Positions 9,460 through 18,598 are shown, numbered from the stretch's first letter. The stretch is DNA of 64,000 nucleotides from Saccharicrinis sp963666825 (GCA_963666825.2 OY763044.2:496001-560000); one strand, 5' to 3'. The notes: generated by a model from the sequence alone, not told the origin. Program-made: numbers and translations.

Positions 9460-11490
9460 ATGAGTAATTATTATAAAAAACTATCCCAATTATTAATTCT
9501 GTTAATAATTGCGATTTCTGTGGGTTGTCAAACAGATAAAAAAAAGGAGGAGGGGTTTGTTTCCAGACTGACGGGCTTTGAAATACCTGAGGCAGGAAGC
9601 GAATTGCCAATTAAGTATCATGCTAAAAAAGGTCCTCTTTCAGGTCAGGATGATATTCACGTTCTAATGTATCAGTTTAATGATTACAGATGGGAAACGG
9701 TATACATTCCTTTAAACAAGGATGCTGAAGATGAGTGGTCTTTGAATTATAAGTTATCTGATAATTGTAGTTTTGTGGCTCTTTTATTTCTTTCTCCGCA
9801 ACAGGATGCAGAACCACTTAAAGACAATAATGATGATAGTGGTTTTGTTTATACAGTAAAAAAGAAAGGTGAAAATGAACTGGTTGCAGGTGCTAATCTG
9901 GCTTGGGGAACGTTCAGAAAACCATCTTTTAGTCATATAGCTCAGGGGTATTTTAATGAGTTTGAAATTTCTGATGAGGCACTTGAGTTTTGGGTTAAAA
10001 AGGAAATTGAAAAGAATATGAATAACCTGCCTAAATTCTTTGGTACATACATGGATATGGCCAAATATAGAACAGGAGAAAAATTTGATACCATTGGCCC
10101 AGGTTTAATTCAGCAATACTTAGATCAATTTGGTGAGCAGGTAACTGAAAAAAACTATCAGGATATTATTCGTTTGTATCGTTTTGCTTTAAAAGATACA
10201 CAAAAGAGCGATTCTTTAAGTGCTGTTGTTGTAAATAAATTCCCCAAAGGAATGCAAGCTCGCTTCAATACCTATTCAAAAGCACTTCAAAGCAGTAATG
10301 GTAGCAAATTAGGGGCGATGAAGAAGTTTTTGCATGATTTTCCTTATGAAGAATGGAGTAAGGATAAAGATGCTGCTTACCAAAAGTTTATGTATGATAA
10401 TGTAATTCAGTATATAGCCGTTGAGTATTTTATGGCAGATAAGGTAAAGGAGTTCTTATCAATCATTCCAATGGCCGATTATAATGTTTTGGTAGATATT
10501 TATCATTGGACAGTTGACAGATGTTATGGATTACGATTAAAACCAGTGGCATATTGTTACGAAGCTTCAGAGGTTTTAATTACGCTGATGCAGGAAAAAA
10601 AGAATGACAATTCATATCAATCGGCCTACGCGCAAACTCCATGGTTAATTGAAGCGCATTGTACAGAGATGCTTGACAATAAACTGGCTAAACATATTGA
10701 GTTATTAAGTGCTACTGAGCAAACAGACAAGATTACCGGTTTTTACAACCAAATTTCTGAGGATTATAAATATACAAATGTAAAGCTAAACGAAATTTAC
10801 GCCGATTATTTAAAAGCCTCCAACCCAAATAAAAGTCTTAAGTTTTTAGAAAAATGTGCTTATTACAATGCTATATCTGACAAACTTTTAGCTGAACTAA
10901 AAACTCAGTACGTAAATGAAAATGGTTCAGAAGAAGGTTTTGATGCCTATTATCAAAATTTAAAAGATGCTAAAAGTCTTGATGATATGAAACATGAAAT
11001 TGAAAAGAGTTTAGCACATATGGTTTATGAGCCTTTTCAATTGAATGGTCCGGATGGTTTATCTGTTGATTCAAAAGAATTTGATGATAAAATTGTGATA
11101 CTGGATTTTTGGGCAAACTGGTGTGGTCCATGTAAAAAGGTATTTCCGGGAATGCAAATTCTGGTTGATCAATATAAAGAGGATACCAATGTAGAATTCT
11201 ATTTTGTAGATACTCAGGAAACAGGAACAGACTATAAAGAAAAAGCAATTAAATATATTAAGGATAAGGGCTTTACTTTTAATGTGTTATTTGATGAGCC
11301 TAAAGAAGGTTCAGAGAAAAATATTAAGGTGTTTTCTACTTTCTCTAAACTATTTAATTCATCCGGAATACCTAGAAAAGTAGTATTGAAAAATGGTGAA
11401 ATCAGATATACATCAGAAGGTTATAATGGTAGTGCCAGCAAGCTTGTTGACGAGTTAAATATGGTAATTTCTATATTAAAGAATGAATAA
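9460..11490 (+). CDS. Thioredoxin/TlpA-like lipoprotein with large N-terminal domain
   Basis: The ATG at 9460 is chosen over a TTG six bases earlier because it opens a clean lipoprotein signal (lipobox SVGC, Cys23). The mature protein has a ~500-residue, mostly helical N-terminal region of unknown function. A TlpA/AhpC-TSA-like thioredoxin domain occupies about residues 525-676. Its active site is WCGPC (Cys555, Cys558) after VILDFWANW, and the cis-proline loop is SGIPRKVV. Such proteins are periplasmic thiol-disulfide reductases. The stop codon overlaps the next start (TAATG), so it is translationally coupled to the S9 peptidase, and the two may act together on the imported substrate. The reduced target is unknown. 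Confidence 0.85.
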   Translation: MSNYYKKLSQLLILLIIAISVGCQTDKKKEEGFVSRLTGFEIPEAGSELPIKYHAKKGPLSGQDDIHVLMYQFNDYRWETVYIPLNKDAEDEWSLNYKLSDNCSFVALLFLSPQQDAEPLKDNNDDSGFVYTVKKKGENELVAGANLAWGTFRKPSFSHIAQGYFNEFEISDEALEFWVKKEIEKNMNNLPKFFGTYMDMAKYRTGEKFDTIGPGLIQQYLDQFGEQVTEKNYQDIIRLYRFALKDTQKSDSLSAVVVNKFPKGMQARFNTYSKALQSSNGSKLGAMKKFLHDFPYEEWSKDKDAAYQKFMYDNVIQYIAVEYFMADKVKEFLSIIPMADYNVLVDIYHWTVDRCYGLRLKPVAYCYEASEVLITLMQEKKNDNSYQSAYAQTPWLIEAHCTEMLDNKLAKHIELLSATEQTDKITGFYNQISEDYKYTNVKLNEIYADYLKASNPNKSLKFLEKCAYYNAISDKLLAELKTQYVNENGSEEGFDAYYQNLKDAKSLDDMKHEIEKSLAHMVYEPFQLNGPDGLSVDSKEFDDKIVILDFWANWCGPCKKVFPGMQILVDQYKEDTNVEFYFVDTQETGTDYKEKAIKYIKDKGFTFNVLFDEPKEGSEKNIKVFSTFSKLFNSSGIPRKVVLKNGEIRYTSEGYNGSASKLVDELNMVISILKNE

Positions 11491-14135
11491 TGAATTATAG
11501 AATTACATTAATATTATTTTTCCTGTTTTCAGTTTTATTTGGGGAAGAATTGTGTTTTGGTCAAAAGCATCAAATCGATTCACTGGATTATCAAAACTGG
11601 AAATTGCTTTCCTCACCCAAAATTTCTCAAAATGGAGATTGGGTGGCTTATCGCTATTCTTATTTGCGACCAGAAGAACAAAGTAATAATCCTGATTTTG
11701 TATGGATTTATAATACAAAAAATCAAAAAGCAATTCAGATTACGGGTTCTCAGCTTAAATTCACTAACAACAGCGATTGGGTGAGATATGAACAGACGAT
11801 GGAAGATTATTCAACCAAAACTGTATTGCGTAATCTGAAAACAGGAAAGGAAATAGAGTGGAACAAACCTTATTATTTCAATGATGATGAGCATTCGCCA
11901 ACATTGTACTACACTTATAAGGCACAAAATGATTATGTAGGTAATAAACTGGTTGTTTACAATTACAGCACCTCAGATAGTGTTTGCTATGAACATATAT
12001 TACAACATCGGTTTATTAATAATAATAAAGAGCTTATTGCACTACAGATTGTAGATGATAAAGTAGTTTTGAAATATTGGAACAGAAATAATAAGGAAAC
12101 AGACTTGTATTCTGCTAACATGGAATTACTTAGTGATTTTGTGTTGAATAACGAGCAAAATGCAGGTACATTCCTAATCAGTGAGAAAGATGAATCCGCT
12201 AACCTAAAAAACAGGTTTCTTTATGATTTTACTTTGACAGGAGAGGTAAAACAAAGAATTGATTTTGATAAAGTTCCGGATCCATCAGAGGGTTTGAAGA
12301 TGGAGCAGTCTTGTTACCTTACTTATGATAAGAATATTATTTACCCTTATGTAAATAGTACGAATCGACCGGCATATAGGCCACCAATGCCGAAGAAAGA
12401 TGATTCGGGTGTGGATATCTGGAAATGGAATGAAGGAGCAATGGATAGGCGCATGGCAAAAGTACGTGGGCAGCATTCACAAACATTCCGTCCTGATTTT
12501 GCATATAAAATAAATGAAAATCAGTTTATTCAATTAACAGAAAATGCTGATGAAAGAGTAATTAAATCTGAGAATGCAAATGCTGAATTCTTATTTGTTG
12601 AGGATCTTTCAAAATATAAGGTAGAAACCGACTGGACTTTTGAGGAAGCCAGAGATCTATATATTCTGGATTTAACCAATGGTAAAAGATATCCAGTTGC
12701 AGATAGTATCTATGTTAGTCCTTCGTGGAGTAAGACGGGCAAGGTTGCTCTTATTTGGAATCCGTGTGATAAATGTTGGGAGAGAATTCAATACAAGGAT
12801 GGCGAAGTAACGAGAATCAATTTATCTCAGTATATTCCTTACCCGGTTTTTAATGAATCTTATGATTTACCACTGTCTGTTCCTGCTTATGGTATTGCTG
12901 CATGGCTTAATAATGACGAAGATGTGGTTTTTTACGATAAGTATGATCTATGGAAAGTCAATGTAAATCATCCTGAAAATCCAGTATGTATTACACAAAA
13001 TTATGGCAGGAAACATCAGGTTCAATTACGTTTTGCTTTTTCATCAATGAATGATGCTTTTGAGTCAGTTGAGGACTTTGCTTATTTAAAAGGTGTAAAT
13101 CGAAATACAAAAGCCAAAGGTGTTTATGCTTATCGCAATCAAAAAGTATCAATGTTGTACCAAGGTGATTTTGATGTGGTTTTAAAGTCTGTTTCAGAAG
13201 ATGGTTCAGGTTTGATTTTCACCAAAGAAAGTTATCAGAAGGCTCCGGAATTGTTTTATAGTGATGCAAAATTCAATCATGTAATTCAGGTTTCTGACTT
13301 AAATCCACAAGTAAATCAAATGGCTTTGGGAACCAACAGAATGATAAGTTGGAAGGATGAGGCAGACGAAGGTCATGAAGGTGTTTTGTATTTTCCGGAA
13401 GATTATGATGCGTCAAAAGCTTATCCGGTTATCGTTACTTTTTATGAGGTAAGTTCAGATGCGCGATTTACTTTTAAATATCCGTCTTATGCTGAAAGCT
13501 CCATCAATATTCCAACTTATGTAAGCAAAGGTTATATTGTTTTTCAACCGGACATTCACTATACAATTGGATCTCCACTAAATAGCGCATACAATGTAGT
13601 CGTTAGTGGAACCAAATTTCTTATAGAACAAGGAATAGCAGATGCCAAAAGAATGGCGATTCACGGACATAGTTTTGGAGGTACGCAAACAGCAAGTATC
13701 ATTACCAAAACCAATTTGTATGCATGTGCTGTTGTGGCTTCGGGGGTAACCAATCTTACATCAAACTACTCAGGATTAAGAGTTAATGGCATTGCCAATA
13801 TGTTTATGTATGAGTCAGGACAGATGCGTATGGGAAAATCGATGTTTGAAGATAAGCAGACTTATCTGGATGCGTCATCTTTATTACATGTGGATCAGAT
13901 TCAAACTCCGGTTATGATATTTCATTGTGATGCAGATAAGGCAGTGCCTTTTTCAGAGGGGAGAGCTTTATTCTTTGGATTAAGAAGGTTAGGGAAACCA
14001 TCATGGCTGATTAATTACAAAGGTGAGGCTCATGAGTTGCATAAACTATCAGCTCAAAAGGACTGGACTTACCGGTTACAATCATTTTTCGACTATTATC
14101 TCAAAGATTCAGAGCAACCTGAATGGATGAAATAA
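11490..14135 (+). CDS. S9-family prolyl-oligopeptidase-like serine peptidase
   Basis: An 881-residue exported protein (signal peptide to about residue 25, ending CFGQ). The N-terminal ~600 residues form a beta-propeller-like region. The C-terminal alpha/beta-hydrolase domain (about 620-881) has the nucleophile motif GHSFGG (Ser728), an Asp in HCDADKAV (Asp816) and a His in GEAHELHK (His848). These are spaced as in the S9 dipeptidyl-peptidase and acylaminoacyl-peptidase families. It overlaps the upstream gene by one base and is followed by a strong terminator, so it closes the operon. Its presence next to SusC/SusD suggests trimming of imported or surface-generated peptides; the exact specificity is not visible. 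Confidence 0.9.
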   Translation: MNYRITLILFFLFSVLFGEELCFGQKHQIDSLDYQNWKLLSSPKISQNGDWVAYRYSYLRPEEQSNNPDFVWIYNTKNQKAIQITGSQLKFTNNSDWVRYEQTMEDYSTKTVLRNLKTGKEIEWNKPYYFNDDEHSPTLYYTYKAQNDYVGNKLVVYNYSTSDSVCYEHILQHRFINNNKELIALQIVDDKVVLKYWNRNNKETDLYSANMELLSDFVLNNEQNAGTFLISEKDESANLKNRFLYDFTLTGEVKQRIDFDKVPDPSEGLKMEQSCYLTYDKNIIYPYVNSTNRPAYRPPMPKKDDSGVDIWKWNEGAMDRRMAKVRGQHSQTFRPDFAYKINENQFIQLTENADERVIKSENANAEFLFVEDLSKYKVETDWTFEEARDLYILDLTNGKRYPVADSIYVSPSWSKTGKVALIWNPCDKCWERIQYKDGEVTRINLSQYIPYPVFNESYDLPLSVPAYGIAAWLNNDEDVVFYDKYDLWKVNVNHPENPVCITQNYGRKHQVQLRFAFSSMNDAFESVEDFAYLKGVNRNTKAKGVYAYRNQKVSMLYQGDFDVVLKSVSEDGSGLIFTKESYQKAPELFYSDAKFNHVIQVSDLNPQVNQMALGTNRMISWKDEADEGHEGVLYFPEDYDASKAYPVIVTFYEVSSDARFTFKYPSYAESSINIPTYVSKGYIVFQPDIHYTIGSPLNSAYNVVVSGTKFLIEQGIADAKRMAIHGHSFGGTQTASIITKTNLYACAVVASGVTNLTSNYSGLRVNGIANMFMYESGQMRMGKSMFEDKQTYLDASSLLHVDQIQTPVMIFHCDADKAVPFSEGRALFFGLRRLGKPSWLINYKGEAHELHKLSAQKDWTYRLQSFFDYYLKDSEQPEWMK

Positions 14136-14169
14136 ATATAGTAAACAAAGGTTAGTTAATAATTGTGTT

Positions 14170-14199
14170 GCAGGCAAATGAGAGTTTGCCTGCTTTTTT
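14170..14199 (+). terminator. Intrinsic terminator after the S9 peptidase
   Basis: Perfect 9-bp stem GCAGGCAAA (14170-14178) and TTTGCCTGC (14185-14193) with a 6-nt loop, followed directly by six T (14194-14199). It ends the plus-strand operon just before the convergent larE gene. Confidence 0.9.
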
Positions 14200-14250
14200 A
14201 ATATTAAACTTTTGGTGTAAGTATATTTTTTGTAACAAAAGTTATTTGCC

Positions 14251-15078
14251 TTACTTTCTTCCAATTAATTTATAATCCATACTTCCTGATCTGAATCCTT
14301 CTAAATCCAATGTTACATATGCAAAATCCAAGCTTTTTATATAACTGATAATGTTCTTTCGAAGGCTCATGAACTTATCCATATCATTGTCATCTACTTC
14401 AATACGAGCAATATCATCGTGTAAACGGATTCTGACATTATAAAATCCTAATTCACGTAAATAGTTTTCTCCCTTTTCAAGTTGTTCCATCTTTTCATAA
14501 GATAAAGCAGTATTATACGGAAAGCGGGTAGCCATGCAAGGGGCCGATGGACGATTGGCTACCGTAATGCCATATTCTTTTGCCAGAGAACGGATATCCT
14601 GTTTTGTTAACCCTGCTTTGGCAAGCGGACTGATAATATCGAGTTCCTTTAAGGCTTTAATACCCGGACGATACATATTTAAATCATCTGCATTTGTACC
14701 TTCCAGAATATTTTTAACCTTTAATTCAGCAGCAAAAGAAACCAGCTGAGTAAAGATGAATTTTTTACACAAATAGCACCTGTCTTCGGGATTATTAAGG
14801 ATACCTGCACTGTTTAATTCGTCAACCTCAAATATTTTATGGATGGCGCCTGTTTCCTCAGCAACCTTTTTAGCTACTTCTAAATCTCCTACAGGATGAA
14901 GTTTTGTATGAACAGTTACTGCATATACTTTAGTATTGTTTGCTTTTGTTTTTTCTGCAGCCAGTTTTAAAACCAAGCTACTATCCACACCACCAGAAAA
15001 TGCCACAATAACATCCTCATTACATAATGAAGTAATATGTTGATTCAGCTTTTCTACTCTTTCCTCAAAACTATTCAT
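14251..15078 (-). CDS. larE: LarE, ATP-dependent sulfur transferase for nickel-pincer cofactor synthesis
   Basis: A 275-residue PP-loop enzyme. SGGVDSS (residues 28-34) is the pyrophosphatase P-loop that adenylates the carboxylate of the LarB product. The family block EGTNADDLNMYRPG (126-139) and RPSAPCMATRFP follow. LarE converts pyridinium-3,5-biscarboxylic acid mononucleotide into the bis-thiocarboxylate. Three cysteines stand out: Cys101 and Cys104 (DRCYLCKK) and Cys181 (APCMATR). Some LarE proteins sacrifice a single cysteine sulfur, while others use three cysteines to hold a [4Fe-4S] cluster; this protein could be of the second kind (inference). Its ATG lies inside the 3' end of larC (8-bp overlap), so the two are translationally coupled. 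Confidence 0.93.
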   Translation of the reverse strand: MNSFEERVEKLNQHITSLCNEDVIVAFSGGVDSSLVLKLAAEKTKANNTKVYAVTVHTKLHPVGDLEVAKKVAEETGAIHKIFEVDELNSAGILNNPEDRCYLCKKFIFTQLVSFAAELKVKNILEGTNADDLNMYRPGIKALKELDIISPLAKAGLTKQDIRSLAKEYGITVANRPSAPCMATRFPYNTALSYEKMEQLEKGENYLRELGFYNVRIRLHDDIARIEVDDNDMDKFMSLRKNIISYIKSLDFAYVTLDLEGFRSGSMDYKLIGRK

Positions 15079-16423
15079 TATACTCCTTTAAAATTATTTG
15101 ATATACTTCGTTAAATGGCAATTGATGTTGCTTACTAATCGCCACAACACTATCATATTCAGGATATACTTTCACTCCTGTTTTGTGCTCACATACTTTT
15201 ACCTGTGCTTCACCCAATGAGGTTTGTATAGACTTTATTTCTCTGGGCAAGATGGATCTTTCCATTTTCTGACGTCGGATACCAATGGTTGTTGTTTCCT
15301 GAAAAAGAATTTGTTCAAGAGCACTAATGTTTTCTGATTTGCAAATGATGTTTATTTGATATGCCGGACGATTCTTCTTCATATATAATGGAGTGTAATT
15401 AACATCAAGAGCGCCAGCTTCCAATAATTTATCCATTACATAACCCAATATTTCACCCGAACAATCGTCGATATTACTCTCCAGTTTATAAATAACATCA
15501 GTATCGTCTTTTGCCTGACTTTCAATCATCATAGCACGCAAAATACTTGGACGTTCGTAATTTCTCTTTCCGGCTCCCAAGCCAATTTTTTCGATAGTGA
15601 AATTCTCCGGTAAAGAATCTTCTGTTTTAAGAGCAGCAACAATGGCAGCTCCTGTTGGTGTAATAAACTCTCCTTGTGTTTGCGTAATCTTTAATTTCAG
15701 ATTATGCATGCTTACAATATTAGCAACTGCAGGTACCGGAATAGGCAACACGCCATGCTGACAACGAACACTTCCTGTTCCTTCGTATAAAACAGGAACA
15801 ATAACTTCTGAGATACCTAAATCATCAATACAAACTGCAACAGCAACAATATCAACTATTGAATCAACAGCTCCCACCTCATGAAAATGAACTTCGTTAA
15901 TTGGTAGGGCATGTGCTTTAGCTTCAGCTTCTCCTATGACCTGAAAAATCTTTATAGCAATTTGTTTTGCATTAGAGGTAATATGAGCCTGCTCAATAAT
16001 CTGAGTAATCTCTTTCATTCCACGATGCTCATGGTGATTGTGTCCGTGATGATGTTCATGATGATCGTGTTTATGATGGTGATGATCATGTTTATGACCG
16101 TGAGTATATTCATGCTTATTTTCATGATGGTGATGATGCTCTTCATGCGAATGCTTATGCTCATGTTTATGATGCTCTTCGCCATGAAGGTATTCCATAT
16201 CATGATCATGGTTTTCGTGTTTAGCATCCAGAATTACATTGAAATCACAAGCATCAATACCCGCTTTTTTTACCCTGCTTATCTCTATCTTAAAACCATC
16301 AACGTGTAAACTGTTTAATGCATTGATTAGAGTTTGTTGGTTTGCTCCCAAATCTAACAATGCAGCAACAGTCATGTCTCCACTGATGCCTGAATAACAT
16401 TCCAAGTATAGTTTCTTACTCAT
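15071..16423 (-). CDS. larC: LarC, nickel insertion enzyme with extreme His-rich insert
   Basis: LarC inserts Ni into the bis-thiocarboxylate cofactor in a CTP-dependent step. The start at 16423 (MSKKLYLECYSGISGDM) is preferred over an upstream in-frame ATG at 16447, because this is the conserved N-terminus; the protein is then 450 residues. Family blocks include NEVHFHEVGAVDSIVDIV and the C-terminal ESNIDDCSGEILGYVMDKL. Between them, residues 69-133 contain 33 histidines in 65 positions, a nickel-binding or storage tract far denser than the core fold needs. The gene is one continuous frame, unlike the Lactiplantibacillus larC1/larC2 arrangement, where a frameshift joins the halves. It sits 90 bp downstream of larB. 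Confidence 0.93.
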   Translation of the reverse strand: MSKKLYLECYSGISGDMTVAALLDLGANQQTLINALNSLHVDGFKIEISRVKKAGIDACDFNVILDAKHENHDHDMEYLHGEEHHKHEHKHSHEEHHHHHENKHEYTHGHKHDHHHHKHDHHEHHHGHNHHEHRGMKEITQIIEQAHITSNAKQIAIKIFQVIGEAEAKAHALPINEVHFHEVGAVDSIVDIVAVAVCIDDLGISEVIVPVLYEGTGSVRCQHGVLPIPVPAVANIVSMHNLKLKITQTQGEFITPTGAAIVAALKTEDSLPENFTIEKIGLGAGKRNYERPSILRAMMIESQAKDDTDVIYKLESNIDDCSGEILGYVMDKLLEAGALDVNYTPLYMKKNRPAYQINIICKSENISALEQILFQETTTIGIRRQKMERSILPREIKSIQTSLGEAQVKVCEHKTGVKVYPEYDSVVAISKQHQLPFNEVYQIILKEYNE

Positions 16424-16513
16424 TTTATAATATTTACATCTGTTCAAATATTGTTATTAATTGCCATTTGCAACTCGCCAGAAATAATCATCCTTACATA
16501 AGAGATGGTATCG

Positions 16514-17278
16514 TTATGGTTCTTTTCTTGTAGCTAATCGGTTAATTAAAGAAGCATTATATCCTGCACCATAACCATTATCAATATTTACCACAGATAT
16601 TCCATTGGCGCATGAATTAATCATAGTTAGCAAGGCCGAAATACCTCCAAAGTTAGCTCCATAACCAATTGATGTAGGAACAGCAATAACCGGTCGACTT
16701 ACTAAGCCACCAATAACACTGGCCAAAGCGCCCTCCATTCCTGCAACTGCTATTACGCAATTGGCTTCTTTAATAATATCTAAACGGTTAAATAATCTGT
16801 GTATTCCGCTTACACCCACATCATAAACGCGTTCCACGTTTCCTCCAAAATACTCTGCTGTTTGAGCAGCTTCTTCTGCAACCGGAATATCAGCTGTACC
16901 TGCACTACAAACAACAATAAGTCCTTCTTTTTGGGGAGGATTCTCTTTTTCTATTTTTAAGATTCTGGATACAGGATCATATTGAATCTGAGGAAATTCC
17001 TTTTTTACCAATTTATATTGTTCCTCTGAAGCGCGAGTGCCTAAAACTCTACCTTCAAGTTCAAACAACTTTTTGTAAATGCTAAGTAAATGTTCATTGG
17101 TTTTACCACTGCAAAATACCACTTCCGGAAAACCGGATCTCAGATTTCGGTGAGAATCCAATTTTGCATAACCTAATTCAATAAAGTGTTCTTTTTGTAT
17201 AAGTTTTTCAGCTTCATTGATTTCAACCTCATTGTTTTTTACTTTTTGTAGTAACTCTGATAAAGTAATATTATGCAT
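16514..17278 (-). CDS. larB: LarB, pyridinium-3,5-biscarboxylic acid mononucleotide synthase
   Basis: A 254-residue LarB. The C-terminal half is PurE-like: VVCSAGTADIPVAEEAAQTA around residue 122, DVGVSGIHRLFNRL around 155, and AGMEGALASVIGGLVSRPVI around 180. LarB carboxylates and hydrolyses nicotinic acid adenine dinucleotide, giving the first intermediate of the nickel-pincer cofactor. It heads the larB-larC-larE order on the minus strand, all three probably co-transcribed. No lactate racemase (LarA-like) gene is present in the window, so the enzyme using the cofactor must be encoded elsewhere. Confidence 0.93.
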   Translation of the reverse strand: MHNITLSELLQKVKNNEVEINEAEKLIQKEHFIELGYAKLDSHRNLRSGFPEVVFCSGKTNEHLLSIYKKLFELEGRVLGTRASEEQYKLVKKEFPQIQYDPVSRILKIEKENPPQKEGLIVVCSAGTADIPVAEEAAQTAEYFGGNVERVYDVGVSGIHRLFNRLDIIKEANCVIAVAGMEGALASVIGGLVSRPVIAVPTSIGYGANFGGISALLTMINSCANGISVVNIDNGYGAGYNASLINRLATRKEP

Positions 17279-17401
17279 ATCAATATTTACTAAGTATATA
17301 ATTATTGTATCAGGCCTAAGATATTAAAATTATAATTATTCGTTGTGGTCTTATTTTTAGATACTGGTTTTTGGTAACTCCTTATTTTCATTTTTTACCC
17401 T

Positions 17402-17590
17402 GAATGTTCATGTTTTAAACCTGAATGTTGTATGAAAAACTGACAACGTTCTAATAAAAACTGACAAGCTTCCTGCAAAAAGTTAGAAAGTTCTCACTTT
17501 AAATGAGAACACTCTCACTTTTTGTTAGGATGTTCTTACTTTTATCCAGAACGTTCGCTCTTTATCCCAGAACTTTGCCGTTTTATATAG
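17402..17590. repeat. Nine-unit 21-bp degenerate tandem array with GAACGTTC-like palindromes
   Basis: Nine units of exactly 21 bp lie end to end. Their first eight bases are GAATGTTC, GAATGTTG, CAACGTTC, CAAGCTTC, GAAAGTTC, GAACACTC, GGATGTTC, GAACGTTC and GAACTTTG, consensus GAAnGTTC, followed by a T- or A-rich half. Weaker copies may flank on both sides (17381-17401, 17591-17611). The unit equals two turns of B-DNA, so all palindromes face the same side. The array lies between the EFR1-type gene (stop at 17668) and larB (start at 17278), both on the minus strand. It has no ORF of its own. Confidence 0.75.
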
Positions 17591-17667
17591 AATGTTTGGA
17601 GCTATTAAAGATATATTTAGGATAATCAATTAGATCAGTTCACAAGGAGTTTCGCACTGAAATATTG

Positions 17668-18447
17668 CTATTCTTCTCTCTGTAAGGCAATATCGTTAAG
17701 TAATACAGAAGGGTGATGATTGCGTGGTTTACCTACAGATAGGTTTTTATATTGTATAACTGATTGAGAGCAAAAATGCAGACAGGCAAAGCAATAGTGA
17801 CAGTTATCTAACCATTGTACCTGTTTGCCATGCAGTCTGATATTTTTAAAAGGACAAACCTGCATACAGTATCCACAGCGTATACAACCCTCACCAACGG
17901 TAAAGTGCTTATTATTGGCATCAGGATCTTTTTTTACCAACTGTTTTATATTACCTATTATTGAAAACTCTTTGTCGATTTCGTTTTTTAATTGATCGAT
18001 GCTTTGGCTAATAAGCAGCACTTTATCCTTTGCTTCCTGATAAATTTCATCAGGTTGTTTTGCTTTTGAAATACTTAAGTAAGGAAAATGAGCGGCTACC
18101 ATTGGTACAAAGTAGGCTGCGTTAAGCTCCAGATTTGCATTAGCTAAATACTTTTCAACCTGCGAAAGTGTATTGCCTAACCTGGGATTGGCACCAGTAA
18201 CAACAACAAAAATGTACTCAGGATTAAGAAATTGGACCTTTGATAAAAACTCACATACAATGCGGGGCACTGTCATAAAATGAATTGGAAATATTATACC
18301 AACTCTTCTTGCATTAACTTCAATTGCATTCTCTTTCAAACATCTGATAATCGGAAATAATTCACAATCGTTAATCTGTTGTTTTATGGTCCGGGCCACA
18401 CTTAGACTATTGCCGGTTCCTGAGAAATAATACAACGCTGTATCCAT
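17668..18447 (-). CDS. EFR1-family flavodoxin-ferredoxin protein
   Basis: A 259-residue cytoplasmic redox protein. The N-terminal part (about 1-150) is flavodoxin-like, with the FMN phosphate loop YFSGTGNSLSVA at residues 8-19. The C-terminal part (about 180-245) is a 2[4Fe-4S] ferredoxin with CIRCGYCMQVCP and CHYCFACLHFC, both CxxCxxCxxxC. The family is called EFRO/EFR1 and transfers electrons between flavin and iron-sulfur centres; partners are not known here. A TATATTTG box on the minus strand (complement of 18468-18475), about 20 bp before the ATG, may be its -7 element; no clear -33 TTTG was found. Whether it is transcribed together with larB across the 21-bp array is unknown. Confidence 0.88.
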   Translation of the reverse strand: MDTALYYFSGTGNSLSVARTIKQQINDCELFPIIRCLKENAIEVNARRVGIIFPIHFMTVPRIVCEFLSKVQFLNPEYIFVVVTGANPRLGNTLSQVEKYLANANLELNAAYFVPMVAAHFPYLSISKAKQPDEIYQEAKDKVLLISQSIDQLKNEIDKEFSIIGNIKQLVKKDPDANNKHFTVGEGCIRCGYCMQVCPFKNIRLHGKQVQWLDNCHYCFACLHFCSQSVIQYKNLSVGKPRNHHPSVLLNDIALQREE

Positions 18448-18598
18448 GCCACTTACTAATTTGGATGCAAATATACTTGTTTATATTTTCTTTGTTACAT
18501 CTAAGGTAGCACAGAACTACTAAAAGGATTTATTCTAAGTGCTGATATGATAAGTGACGAAGTCTTCATAAGGCTTCGCGTATGTTTATAACGATGTA

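Noticed and set aside
15911..16309. 132-codon Met-rich open frame on the plus strand opposite larC
   Set aside because: It is the antisense of the His codon tract (CAT/CAC read as ATG/GTG). The real gene is larC on the minus strand.
15071..16447. Programmed frameshift in larC, as known in Lactiplantibacillus
   Set aside because: The frame is continuous from start to stop, with all expected N- and C-terminal blocks in one frame.
17402..17590. CRISPR array or coding tandem repeat
   Set aside because: Units are only 21 bp and contiguous, without spacers. The reading frames across the array contain stops on both strands or no plausible start.
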